A stretch of DNA of 28,123 nt from a virus. Under the pieces are notes generated by a model. That model did not search any database, was not told the origin of the DNA, and worked only from the letters and a program-made list of their open reading frames with translations. Numbering within the stretch: position 1 is the first letter of the stretch; the number at the start of each line of letters is the position of its first letter. Location of the stretch: IMG/VR virus record IMGVR_UViG_3300044835_000071, positions 1-28,123 of that record. One strand, 5' to 3'. Shown piece after piece: positions 7,684 to 14,318 of the stretch. A program made the translations under genes and the position numbers.

Positions 7684-9294
7684 TCAATCATCATCGCGTT
7701 GCCGCGACTTGTTCCTGATATGGTTTTTAAGCATCTGTTCAATTGTCGGCGGCTCTGGCGGCTTCCATGCTACAGGCTGTTTTGGTTCTTCGCCCTTACA
7801 CATTTCCGCCAACATTCGGCCAAGTAGCGATAGGGCATCCACCTGGTCGTCGTGCTTGCCTGAATCGAACTTAAGCAGCTCTGTAACAAAATCCGGCACC
7901 CAATGCTTCCCGGTCGGCAAATAGACTTTGCCCTGAGCCATCCGGCCCCGGATGGCCTGAGCGCGGGCCTTCTTGTCGGTGACGCTGGGGAACTGCTTGC
8001 GGAAGCAGAATGCCTTGGTCTCTGCCTGCCGCTTCGTGATGAGCGGGTCCATGCTCCTGCGGATTTGTCCGGCCTCCTCCGCCCATTCCATGGGTTTGTA
8101 AAGAAGAATTAGTTCAATCAGGACTTCCACCCACTCCAGCGAATCGGTGCGGTCGCGCCACAATTCCACAAGGTAAATGTCATCATTCGGGTCAACACCA
8201 GCAACCAGATGTACGGTATAGTCACCGCCCTTGTCGGTGACTGCGTAATCTGACGAGCCATAATATCGCAAATGCCTTGGCAGCCGGTCATACCAACGCA
8301 GCCATTCCCGCTTGAAGTAATCCCCGTCTTCGGGCGCGGGCCGCTGCTGATATAGGGCAGACCAGTTCCTTCCGCTGGGGGTGCTCTGCGTGCGTTTGGT
8401 CTGCTCCCACCATTCTACCGGGAACCACTCGGTCCAAAGGTATTCGCCAAGCTTGCGGCCTATCGGGTCGTCTTCACGCTCGCATTGCGCCTGAATGCAG
8501 AGCACGTACCACTGTTCGCCGTCACGAGCCGTAATCCAACCGGATTCACCTGCGTACCCATCCGGCAATATCCCGCCCGAAAGGTCGTTTTCATGCCAGC
8601 GTGTATTTATCAGGATCTCCCAGCCGCTGGGCTTTATGCGGGTCTTGACTGAGCTGATATATTCTTCGCGGGTTTTAGCGCGTATCGTTTCGCTATCCGC
8701 ATCCTCACGCCCTTTAAACGGGTCGTCTATTATTGCGCCATCCGCCCTGTTGCCAGTAATGCCTGATAGTATCCCGCCGCACATATACGTGCTGCCGTTT
8801 TTCAGCGACCAGTCATCAACGGCGGCATTGTCTCCCGTCAAGGAAGTACCCATGATTTCCTGATAGGCTTTGCCCCGGATGATCTGGCGGCATTTGCGAC
8901 CGAATTTCTTGGCAAGGTCGCTGCCGTAAGTGACCATTATGATGTTCTTGTTGGCGTATCGCCCCATGAACCACGTTGGGAAAAGAACGCTGGCATAAGA
9001 GCTTTTCGCACTCCCCGGCGGCATGAGAATCATCAACCGCTTGATGCGGCTTTCTGCCACATCCTGTAACTTTTCGATCAAAAGACTGTGATGTAGGGCC
9101 GGACTGATGGTTTCGGGGTAAAACTGCTCGCAATCTTCATCATCGGTGACAGGAGCGCCCGGAAGGTCAATGGCCTTAACATACTCGGCTAGAGTTGCCT
9201 TGGCCTTCCTTCGCCTTTTCTCCTCCAGAAGCTCTAGTAGCTCTTCTCTATCAGTCCTTGGGAGCAAGCTCAGCGATTCTGCGGTTAATTTCAT
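7684..9294 (-). CDS. Terminase large subunit
   Basis: 536 aa ATPase-nuclease that packages DNA into the prohead. Walker A-like 'MPPGSAKS' is at residues 91-98. Walker B 'GAIIDDPF' is at about 187-193 with Asp190/Asp191. The coupling motif 'INTRWHENDLSG' is at 229-240. The RNase H-like nuclease domain shows Asp349 in 'SSDYAVTDKGGDYT', Asp358, and the terminal 'KHDDQVDALSLL' (480-491). All key acidic residues appear intact. The start at 9294 lies inside the small-subunit gene (44-nt overlap); the ribosome-binding site is weak, suggesting coupled translation. The portal follows directly. Confidence 0.93.
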   Translation of the reverse strand: MKLTAESLSLLPRTDREELLELLEEKRRRKAKATLAEYVKAIDLPGAPVTDDEDCEQFYPETISPALHHSLLIEKLQDVAESRIKRLMILMPPGSAKSSYASVLFPTWFMGRYANKNIIMVTYGSDLAKKFGRKCRQIIRGKAYQEIMGTSLTGDNAAVDDWSLKNGSTYMCGGILSGITGNRADGAIIDDPFKGREDADSETIRAKTREEYISSVKTRIKPSGWEILINTRWHENDLSGGILPDGYAGESGWITARDGEQWYVLCIQAQCEREDDPIGRKLGEYLWTEWFPVEWWEQTKRTQSTPSGRNWSALYQQRPAPEDGDYFKREWLRWYDRLPRHLRYYGSSDYAVTDKGGDYTVHLVAGVDPNDDIYLVELWRDRTDSLEWVEVLIELILLYKPMEWAEEAGQIRRSMDPLITKRQAETKAFCFRKQFPSVTDKKARAQAIRGRMAQGKVYLPTGKHWVPDFVTELLKFDSGKHDDQVDALSLLGRMLAEMCKGEEPKQPVAWKPPEPPTIEQMLKNHIRNKSRQRDDD

Positions 9295-9682
9295 CGTCCG
9301 ATTTGTTCTTTGTTTCTATCGGGCCTCCATTGGGACCGCTAAGCTCATTTTTATCAGTGATAAGCCCATGAAGCTTAGCCTTACCGAGAGTTGCGGAGAC
9401 CGCCGAAGATGGTTGCTCGGTTTTTATCGCCAACCATCTCGCTTGCTCAAGTTCCATGGTAAGAGAATCAACGGTTATTTTATGTCGCTCAATGGCTTCC
9501 TTACGTAACTGGTCAATCCTCGCGGCCACATCGGGGTTAGCCTGAAGTTTATACGCCTCGTTCCAAACTGTGGCGGGCTTCATATCTTCGGCTTCGTATG
9601 CTTGGCGGTAAGATTCTGATGCATTGCCGATTTCAACGAATATGCGGCAGAAGTTTTCTTGTTTTTGTGTAATTCCAGGCAT
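9251..9682 (-). CDS. Terminase small subunit
   Basis: 143 aa DNA-recognition subunit of the packaging motor. The N-terminus 'MPGITQKQENFCRIFVEIGN' followed by ASESYRQAYEA is the standard helix-turn-helix of the phage small terminase family (Terminase_2). A central helical oligomerisation region follows, with a Gly/Pro/Lys-rich tail. I chose the ATG at 9682 because the family domain begins there. A TTG at 9736 would add 18 hydrophobic residues not seen in the family, though it would leave only 3 bp to the NusG-like gene. Neither start has a strong ribosome-binding site. It overlaps the large-subunit start. Confidence 0.85.
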   Translation of the reverse strand: MPGITQKQENFCRIFVEIGNASESYRQAYEAEDMKPATVWNEAYKLQANPDVAARIDQLRKEAIERHKITVDSLTMELEQARWLAIKTEQPSSAVSATLGKAKLHGLITDKNELSGPNGGPIETKNKSDDEINRRIAELAPKD

Positions 9683-9739
9683 AGCGCCAATAAAAAATCC
9701 CAGTATTACCGGGGCAAGGCTGAGAGTTTTGGTCAATGG

Positions 9740-10285
9740 CTACCGCACGGCATGAGGGATGTTTTCCTTCGCCATACGTAGCATCTTTGGTTCACATATT
9801 ACCATTGATTCTCTACCCATGCAATTGAAAAGAACGCCTACCCTAAGCTCGCTATTCCATGCGCATGTAGCGGTATGCCCTTCGAAAGGCCCTGCAATAA
9901 ATTCAACCTTGTCATTCTTCTTAAAAGACAATGCGTCCTTGAACAAATCGAGGACGCCGCTATCCCGCAAATGCTCTACCCATCCACGCGGCAGGAGTGC
10001 GGGCCGCTCAAAGCGGGATGTCATCAGCCGCTTTACCCCGCGAGTGCCGGTGATGGGTAGCCACGAAAGCATGGTGGGGTCTATGGCAACAAAAAGATAC
10101 CCCGGAAACATCGGTACAATCTTCACCTCTTTACGGCGATGCTCCCTGAGGAGCGGCATGAAAACGTCGAACTGCTGCTGCCGAAGGTTGGCAACAGCAA
10201 TATCTTCCTCGCGGGGCTTGGTCTGCACCACGCACCAGCGTTTCTTGGGTTTGTCGATCTGCGTCAGCTCATCAGTCTCGGTCAT
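9740..10285 (-). CDS. NusG/RfaH-family transcription antiterminator paralogue
   Basis: 181 aa. The NGN domain starts at about residue 16 with 'KRWCVVQTKPREEDIAVANL' and runs through 'FDVFMPLLREHRRK' and 'VPMFPGYLFVAID'. A KOW-type domain follows at about 117-165 ('FKKNDKVEFIAGPFEGHTA'). NGN domains bind the RNA polymerase clamp helices and make elongation processive; specialised paralogues such as RfaH, LoaP and ActX act on particular long operons. The start at 10285 overlaps the upstream stop as ATGA and has GGAGAAGGGGA just upstream. It sits immediately before terminase and all virion genes, so late-operon antitermination is the natural inference. Host NusG would not be carried here, so this is an element-specific paralogue. 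Confidence 0.85.
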   Translation of the reverse strand: MTETDELTQIDKPKKRWCVVQTKPREEDIAVANLRQQQFDVFMPLLREHRRKEVKIVPMFPGYLFVAIDPTMLSWLPITGTRGVKRLMTSRFERPALLPRGWVEHLRDSGVLDLFKDALSFKKNDKVEFIAGPFEGHTATCAWNSELRVGVLFNCMGRESMVICEPKMLRMAKENIPHAVR

Positions 10286-10878
10286 TCCCCTTCTCCATCG
10301 TAGCCAATTGCTAACTGCCGCGAATTCTCTAATTGTCGTTGAGCATCGTTGTAACTGGCCATTTCTCCTTTTTGGCGAAGAATTGCAAGGTCTTCGCAAT
10401 TCCTAACGAATTGCTTTTCATCCCTATCAACGTAGACATTGGATTGTCTCATGCGGCGTTTGATCTCGATGTAAAGAGGCCAGTCGATTTTCGGGGGAGG
10501 AGGATTGATAATATTCTCGATGTCCAATGGGGTTGGAAGGTCTTTGCTGGTGTCCAAATGCTTGAAAAGGGCATCTATTATTCGCACCATAGCATAACCT
10601 TTGCGCTCAAAGTAGAGCAGGAATCCCTGAACGATTACGTCAAAATCCTGCCCCTGTTTGCCGTATTCCTTAAGCATCTGAAATACCTGCATCAAAGTTA
10701 CGGTGAAGCGAGCCTTATCGTCCTTGCTATATTTCCCCACGCTCGATTTTTCCGAGGACTCTATCGGCTGCAACTTGCCATTTTGAAGGGGGCTGACCAA
10801 CTCCCCCAGCGATTTGGGCTGTTCCAGCTTGAATCCCATTTTCTCCGCTTCGTCCATTGCCGTTTCGATAGTTTGCAT
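10282..10878 (-). CDS. Putative phage replication accessory (helicase-loader-like)
   Basis: 198 aa. The N-terminus is charged; the middle (about 60-110) is helical ('ARFTVTLMQVFQMLKEYGKQ'). The segment 'KDLPTPLDIENIINPPPPKIDWPLYIEIKRRM' is typical of phage proteins following a replication initiator in Alphaproteobacteria. The C-terminal helix ends 'QLENSRQLAIGYDGEGE'. The start ATG at 10878 has AAAGGAAACGACG upstream; a TTG at 10899 is less likely. It overlaps the upstream DUF1376 gene by 152 nt in another frame and the NusG-like gene by 4 nt. No Walker motif is present, so it is not a DnaC-type ATPase. Function is inferred from position; I do not recognise the family with certainty. Confidence 0.5.
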   Translation of the reverse strand: MQTIETAMDEAEKMGFKLEQPKSLGELVSPLQNGKLQPIESSEKSSVGKYSKDDKARFTVTLMQVFQMLKEYGKQGQDFDVIVQGFLLYFERKGYAMVRIIDALFKHLDTSKDLPTPLDIENIINPPPPKIDWPLYIEIKRRMRQSNVYVDRDEKQFVRNCEDLAILRQKGEMASYNDAQRQLENSRQLAIGYDGEGE

Positions 10879-11521
10879 CGTCGTTTCCTTTCGGTTCAAA
10901 AATATCAGTCCAGTTGCTTGTGATTGACTTCTCCAGAATCAGGGATGGGTCGTGGCCTTTGGCTCTCCATCTTTCCAGTTTGCCGATAATTAGCTTCTTG
11001 GCATTTTCTGTTGGCGGCGCGTCTTTCTCCTTTCGCATTTCCAAATAGCTTTCCCACATCTGCAATGGCAACCAGTCTGGTAAAGGGGTTGGGGTTATCT
11101 TATTACTTAACTTGGCTTTTGGCTTATGGTTTATGGATTGCATTGCCGTGGCACTGCTGCTGCATTGCTCTGGCATTGCCATGGCATTGGCTGTATTCCA
11201 TCTTTTCAATGCCTTAACTCGATTCTGTTCCTGCACAGATTGAATCCCAGAAAGCACCTTCTGTACCTTCCCATGTACCCATCTGCTGTGCTCATTCAAA
11301 TCGAAGAACGCGAATATTACCTCCTTGGATTTACCCCACGATTTATTGTCGAGACCTGTAATCCTCCTGAGCTGGGATTCGTCATTTGGTAAACCTTCGT
11401 GACCGATGCGGTAATGGACTGAAAGCAATCTAATGTAAGCCCCTAGCTCTGAAGGAGACAGATGCATCGTGTCCGTAATTAAATCCCCTATGTGCAACGG
11501 GATTGTATGAATTTTACTCAT
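10727..11521 (-). CDS. DUF1376/YdaU-like phage replication initiator
   Basis: 264 aa. Residues about 1-90 ('IPLHIGDLITDTMHLSPSEL' then GAYIRLLSVHY, with GLPNDESQLRRITG after) are the DUF1376 winged-helix domain found in phage replisome-organiser proteins of the YdaU type. The middle is low-complexity, with 'NAMAMPEQCSSSATAMQS' encoded by CAATGCCATGGC-like repeats. A second helical domain at about 145-205 has 'WESYLEMRKEKDAPPTENAKKLIIGKL' and ends 'WTDIFEPKG', as in lambda O-like primosome proteins. The tail is Gly/Asn-rich. The ATG at 11521 has AAGGAGG three bases upstream; the ATG at 11548 lacks one. It would open the origin and recruit the helicase. Confidence 0.7.
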   Translation of the reverse strand: MSKIHTIPLHIGDLITDTMHLSPSELGAYIRLLSVHYRIGHEGLPNDESQLRRITGLDNKSWGKSKEVIFAFFDLNEHSRWVHGKVQKVLSGIQSVQEQNRVKALKRWNTANAMAMPEQCSSSATAMQSINHKPKAKLSNKITPTPLPDWLPLQMWESYLEMRKEKDAPPTENAKKLIIGKLERWRAKGHDPSLILEKSITSNWTDIFEPKGNDDANYRNGNGRSGENGIQAGTAQIAGGVGQPPSKWQVAADRVLGKIERGEI

Positions 11522-11548
11522 GAGCCTCCTTCGGTGGCCATCCTTCAT

Positions 11549-11732
11549 GTGAAGGGGGGAAGGCGGTGAAGGGACCGCTTTTCGAGGATCAGTCTATCCC
11601 CCCTCGTAATCACTCCGGGTTTTAATCGGGTGATTATAACGCTACCACAACAGGAGGTATCTTTATAGCTTTTTAATACTAATTAGTAGTAACAATTATG
11701 GAGAATTTATCTCGGTTATGCCTTACCGAATA
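11549..11732 (-). promoter_or_regulatory. Candidate leftward promoter/operator region ahead of the replication-late operon
   Basis: This 184-bp gap lies between the early cluster and the replication initiator. On the leftward strand there is an exact TATAAT at 11638-11633 with no good -35, suggesting either a weak or an activated promoter. It is embedded in an inverted repeat TAATCAC (11607-11613) / GTGATTA (11630-11636). A perfect 12-bp palindrome TACTAATTAGTA lies at 11677-11688, and a second -10-like TATAAA is nearby. Promoter and operator function are inferred from these elements only. Confidence 0.4.
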
Positions 11733-11927
11733 TTAATCACGTTTTCTGTTGGGCTTCGGCGATGGTCGAACAGTATCGTCCTGCCTAAATGCCCCCGCAG
11801 CGGTGCGGGCCGGATAGCGGGTCACTGTGAGTCCGCTTTCATCGATGTAGGTTTCGCCTTTAAGAGGCACAGGATAAGCTTCGGCCTGCTTCTTCGCTAA
11901 TAACAACCGCACTAGCCTTTTTCGCAT
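11733..11927 (-). CDS. Small basic protein of unknown function
   Basis: 64 aa, rich in Arg, Lys and Pro: 'MRKRLVRLLLAKKQAEAYPV' then a segment 'GETYIDESGLTVTRYPARTA' and a basic tail PKPNRKRD. The start overlaps the upstream stop as TGATG, which supports a real coupled gene; its own ribosome-binding site is weak. No family is recognised. It is the last gene of the early leftward cluster. Confidence 0.5.
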   Translation of the reverse strand: MRKRLVRLLLAKKQAEAYPVPLKGETYIDESGLTVTRYPARTAAGAFRQDDTVRPSPKPNRKRD

Positions 11928-12169
11928 CAGTGCGGTGCCCTGACCTTGCCGGTGTAACGCTTTGGCTTGGGAGCTGGCGGTTCAATCGAGACCAGATACC
12001 CTACTCGTCCACGGGCACCGTTGAACGTATCCCATAGCGAGTAGATACGCGCTCCCTTGATGCCCTTGGCGTGCTCGATTGCTGCTTGCTGGGTCTTGAA
12101 GGTCTTTCCCAAATCGCCATAGAGGTGATTCAGCTCTTCGTTGCTCATGAGTCCGCTATCCCTTTTCAC
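11927..12169 (-). CDS. Small protein of unknown function (GTG start)
   Basis: 80 aa. The GTG at 12169 is preceded by AGGAGG with 9-nt spacing inside the end of the GapR gene, better than the ATG at 12148, which has only a distant AAGGG. The sequence 'YGDLGKTFKTQQAAIEHAKG' with a following 'ARIYSLWDTFNGARGRVGYLVSIEPP' looks like a compact alpha/beta fold; the tail is Pro/Lys-rich. No family is recognised. It overlaps GapR by 14 nt and is coupled to the next gene by TGATG. Confidence 0.6.
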   Translation of the reverse strand: MKRDSGLMSNEELNHLYGDLGKTFKTQQAAIEHAKGIKGARIYSLWDTFNGARGRVGYLVSIEPPAPKPKRYTGKVRAPH

Positions 12170-12464
12170 TCTCTTTCTCCTCCTGGTCGAACAGGTCGGG
12201 CGTCATGCCCAAAGCGTTCAGATAGGTGTCTAGGATGGTTTCGGCTTCCTCCCTCTCGCTGGCATCCATCCTGCGCATTTTGATGATGGTGCGAATGGCC
12301 TTAACATTAAATCCATTTCCCTTGGCCTCGCTAAAGACGTCGCGGATGTCCGCTGAAATTCCGGTCTTCTCTTCTTCTAATTTTTCCACGCGACTAATGA
12401 TGCCCTTTAGCTGCTCAACGGCTACCCCTCCGATCTTGCTCTTATTGTGCCCTATCTCGTTCAT
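12156..12464 (-). CDS. gapR: GapR-family (DUF2312) DNA-binding protein
   Basis: 102 aa. 'EQLKGIISRVEKLEEEKTGI' continuing through SADIRDVFSEAKGNGFNVKAIRTIIKMRRM and 'ILDTYLNALGM' matches the DUF2312 consensus closely: a long coiled-coil helix followed by short C-terminal helices. In Caulobacter GapR is a nucleoid-associated protein that binds overtwisted DNA ahead of polymerases and aids topoisomerases. The family is characteristic of Alphaproteobacteria. The usual length is about 90 aa; this copy has a short N-terminal extension and an acidic tail. The start ATG overlaps the stop of the 57-aa gene as ATGA. Location in an early phage cluster suggests a role during element replication (inference). 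Confidence 0.88.
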   Translation of the reverse strand: MNEIGHNKSKIGGVAVEQLKGIISRVEKLEEEKTGISADIRDVFSEAKGNGFNVKAIRTIIKMRRMDASEREEAETILDTYLNALGMTPDLFDQEEKESEKG

Positions 12465-12634
12465 ACAGCCACCACTATTTTAGCTTTCGGCAAAATGGCC
12501 TTAAGGCGTTTGGCTGCTCTCATGGCGCTTCCCTTATAAGCATACTTTTTATTCGTAAATAAGAACGCCTTTCCAGCGCTGCCTACAATTTCAATTTCCC
12601 ATTCCCCGAACCATTCCTGAACCCTGATCTTCAT
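12461..12634 (-). CDS. 57-aa small basic protein
   Basis: 57 aa, starting MKIRVQEWFGEWEIEIVGS and ending AILPKAKIVVAV, with a Lys/Arg-rich middle. The ATG at 12634 has AGGAGTAAGT upstream, a very good ribosome-binding site, and lies 2 bp after the previous stop. The stop overlaps the gapR start as ATGA. These signals make it a convincing gene despite its length. The pattern of a short beta-hairpin followed by a basic helix suggests a nucleic-acid-related role, but no family is recognised. Confidence 0.7.
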   Translation of the reverse strand: MKIRVQEWFGEWEIEIVGSAGKAFLFTNKKYAYKGSAMRAAKRLKAILPKAKIVVAV

Positions 12635-12636
12635 AC

Positions 12637-12801
12637 TTACTCCTGTTTTGGTTGTTTGACTTCCTGATTATCGGCCTCCCTTAGCAGGCTGAGTAGCCTG
12701 TCTAAGTAGTAGCTGGCGCTGCGGTCTTCTTTTTTTGCACGCTGCTCCAACCACTTAATATTTGAAACTTCTAAATAATATCCGTTTGTTGCTTTTGGCA
12801 T
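12637..12801 (-). CDS. Ribbon-helix-helix (Arc/CopG-like) small regulator
   Basis: 54 aa. 'NGYYLEVSNIKWLEQRAKK' followed by EDRSASYYLDRLLSLLREA has the strand-helix-helix pattern of Arc/CopG/MetJ repressors: a polar beta strand (about 7-12), helix 1 with WLE, the 'RSASYYL' turn, and helix 2. The ATG at 12801 fits the domain; the reading frame open upstream to 12894 is not domain-like. It is the first gene after a divergent promoter region with two TGAAAGAA direct repeats 10 bp apart, a typical ribbon-helix-helix operator arrangement. Autoregulation of the early switch is inferred. Confidence 0.65.
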   Translation of the reverse strand: MPKATNGYYLEVSNIKWLEQRAKKEDRSASYYLDRLLSLLREADNQEVKQPKQE

Positions 12802-12819
12802 TGAAAGAACCTGAAAGAA
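12802..12819. promoter_or_regulatory. Candidate operator: two TGAAAGAA direct repeats, 10-bp period
   Basis: TGAAAGAA occurs at 12802-12809 and 12812-12819, exactly one helical turn apart, between the leftward promoter and the start codon of the ribbon-helix-helix gene. Tandem short sites on one face are how such dimers usually bind. Function is inferred. Confidence 0.45.
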
Positions 12820-12823
12820 GTCG

Positions 12824-12852
12824 TTGACTACCAATAATAACTGTAATAGTCT
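12824..12852 (+). promoter_or_regulatory. Candidate rightward promoter overlapping the leftward one
   Basis: TTGACT (12824-12829), a 17-bp spacer, TAGTCT (12847-12852). The -35 is good and the -10 weak. It overlaps the leftward promoter face to face, so the two would compete; it would feed the recombination operon starting at 12882. Confidence 0.35.
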
Positions 12853-12863
12853 GTTCATGTCAA
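12834..12863 (-). promoter_or_regulatory. Leftward early promoter
   Basis: On the minus strand TTGACA (12863-12858), an 18-bp spacer, then TATTAT (12839-12834). The -35 matches consensus and the -10 differs at one base. It would start transcription near 12827, just upstream of the ribbon-helix-helix gene and gapR. Confidence 0.65.
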
Positions 12864-12881
12864 CAAGCAAAGGGAAGCAAT

Positions 12882-13148
12882 ATGTACGAAGCATCGGTTA
12901 CGTTCCATCAGGGCAGCGAACGGGAAAATGGCTACGAAGAAAACTTTGCCACCTTGAAAGAAGCTGTCGAGCAGATAGAGCATTGGGTGAAGGGCATGGG
13001 TCCACTCCCCAGGGCGTGGATTAACAATAAAGAGGTCACGATTCAGGCCGGACGAGTTGTCGACCAAACCGGCGAACCGCTCTGCACTAACGAAAAATGG
13101 CATGAGATATTTGCCAAGACTGACGAACAAATTAAACCATTAGCATAG
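12882..13148 (+). CDS. Small acidic protein of unknown function
   Basis: 88 aa. It opens 'MYEASVTFHQGSERENGYEE' and has 'LKEAVEQIEHWVKGMG' followed by 'AWINNKEVTIQAGRVVDQTG', a plausible alpha/beta fold. The ATG has AAAGGGAAGCAAT upstream. It is the first gene of the rightward recombination operon and is followed after 9 bp by the next gene. No family is recognised. Confidence 0.65.
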   Translation: MYEASVTFHQGSERENGYEENFATLKEAVEQIEHWVKGMGPLPRAWINNKEVTIQAGRVVDQTGEPLCTNEKWHEIFAKTDEQIKPLA

Positions 13149-13157
13149 CGAGGTTAT

Positions 13158-13343
13158 ATGCGAGTTACCCCGATTCAATCAATTCAGCCAATGAGCAACC
13201 CGCCTAAACAACAACAGCGTGCCGGAATTGGATTAAGGAGCAAAGATTTTGAGGTCTTTGACAAGGCAACTGGAAATTGGTTCGCCCTCCCAGAAAAGGA
13301 AGCCTTTGAATTTTACGACAAACTTAACAAGGAGGGAATATGA
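13158..13343 (+). CDS. Small protein of unknown function
   Basis: 61 aa with a Gln/Pro-rich N-terminus and 'FEVFDKATGNWFALPEKEAF', then 'EFYDKLNKEGI'. The start has GCGAGG upstream. The stop overlaps the next ATG as ATGA, supporting translation. No family is recognised; it is second in the rightward operon. Confidence 0.55.
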   Translation: MRVTPIQSIQPMSNPPKQQQRAGIGLRSKDFEVFDKATGNWFALPEKEAFEFYDKLNKEGI

Positions 13344-13516
13344 AGCATCCAAACAGAGTGCTAATGGTTTGGATGGCCGCTATAGTTATTAGTTCCGGAT
13401 TATGGGCAGCACTCGGGTATTTTGCATACCATGCCATCCCCGCTATCAAAGCGTCTCAGCACAAGCATGTTGCTGGCTACTACGAATACAGTCAGTTTGT
13501 TGGGAGGAATCCATGA
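13340..13516 (+). CDS. 58-aa single-pass membrane protein
   Basis: 58 aa: MKHPNRVLMVWMAAIVISS then a continuing hydrophobic stretch to about residue 33, followed by a short soluble tail ending YSQFVGRNP. The N-terminus is basic, so Nin-Cout orientation is likely. GGAGGGAAT directly precedes the ATG at 13340. ATGA overlaps link it to both neighbours (start 13340 within the upstream stop, stop 13516 within the next start). The coupled arrangement makes it a convincing gene. Role unknown; its place beside nuclease and annealase genes gives no clear function. Confidence 0.7.
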   Translation: MKHPNRVLMVWMAAIVISSGLWAALGYFAYHAIPAIKASQHKHVAGYYEYSQFVGRNP

Positions 13517-14313
13517 ACAGAGAACCCGTCGTCATACGCGCATCGAGCTTGCCACAATTGTTCGACTGCCCTGCACGCTGGGCATCGATTAATCTGGAGG
13601 GAAGGCGAATGCCATCTAACAGCAAAGCGATGCTTGGAAAGGCAGTCCATGCCAGCACAGCGGTTTACGATCAATCAACCATAGACGGCGCTGGCATCAC
13701 AATTGAGGAGTCTGCCGCTGCTGCGGTGGATGCTATCCACAAACCGAATGAGGAGGTCGATTGGGAGGACGAAAATCCTTCCGATGCCGAGAAAATAGCT
13801 ATCTCGCTTCATGGGAAATATTGCACGACGATTGCACCGACACAGAATTTTAGGGCCGTTGAAATTACCTGCGATAAGCTGGAAATCACCGATATTGCCC
13901 TCACCCTGACTGGCACGACCGACAGAGTATATGAGGTTAACGATGGTTTAGGCATAGGGGACATCAAGACTGGCAAATCCGCTGTGGCCTCCTCTGGCGA
14001 TGTCAATACCAAGGGCAATGCCTACCAGATGGGTGTCTATGAGCTACTAGCGGAAAAAGGCTCGGGGCTGCCGATAACGCAACCTGCCAGAATCTTCGGT
14101 TTAAACACAGCTAAGACTCCCGCATCACAGCGTACCGGCACAGGCCAGATTTCTGGTGCGCGCGACATTCTTCTCGGTGACGGCGAGTCTCCGGGTATTT
14201 TAGAAATGGCATCGAAACTAATACATGGCGGGGATTTTTACGGAAATCCGAAGTCGATGTTATGCCATGGTCGTTATTGCCCCATTTATGAAACCTGTAA
14301 ATTTAGAAAGTGA
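13513..14313 (+). CDS. PD-(D/E)XK exonuclease with Fe-S cluster Cys set (Cas4/RecB-like)
   Basis: 266 aa. Nuclease motifs: His46 in 'GKAVHA', Asp137 in 'TGTTDRV', Asp150 and Lys152 in 'GDIKTGK', and Gln172 in 'NAYQMGVYEL'. Cys19 plus Cys251, Cys256 and Cys262 ('CHGRYCPIYETC') match the split four-Cys arrangement that holds a 4Fe-4S cluster in Cas4 and AddB nucleases. It would resect DNA ends to produce single strands for the annealase encoded next. The ATG at 13513 has GGAGGAATCC upstream and overlaps the previous stop as ATGA. All key residues are present. Confidence 0.85.
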   Translation: MNREPVVIRASSLPQLFDCPARWASINLEGRRMPSNSKAMLGKAVHASTAVYDQSTIDGAGITIEESAAAAVDAIHKPNEEVDWEDENPSDAEKIAISLHGKYCTTIAPTQNFRAVEITCDKLEITDIALTLTGTTDRVYEVNDGLGIGDIKTGKSAVASSGDVNTKGNAYQMGVYELLAEKGSGLPITQPARIFGLNTAKTPASQRTGTGQISGARDILLGDGESPGILEMASKLIHGGDFYGNPKSMLCHGRYCPIYETCKFRK

Positions 14314-14318
14314 AACCG

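Noticed and set aside
9759-10406. 215-aa rightward ORF
   Set aside because: Antisense to the NusG-like gene; no recognisable domain or ribosome-binding site.
11126-11217. CATTGCC/GGCATTGC-like short repeats as a regulatory array
   Set aside because: They are inside the initiator gene and encode its low-complexity Ala/Met linker.
12855-13130. 91-aa leftward ORF with hydrophobic stretches
   Set aside because: Antisense to the 88-aa gene and across the early promoter region; no start signals.
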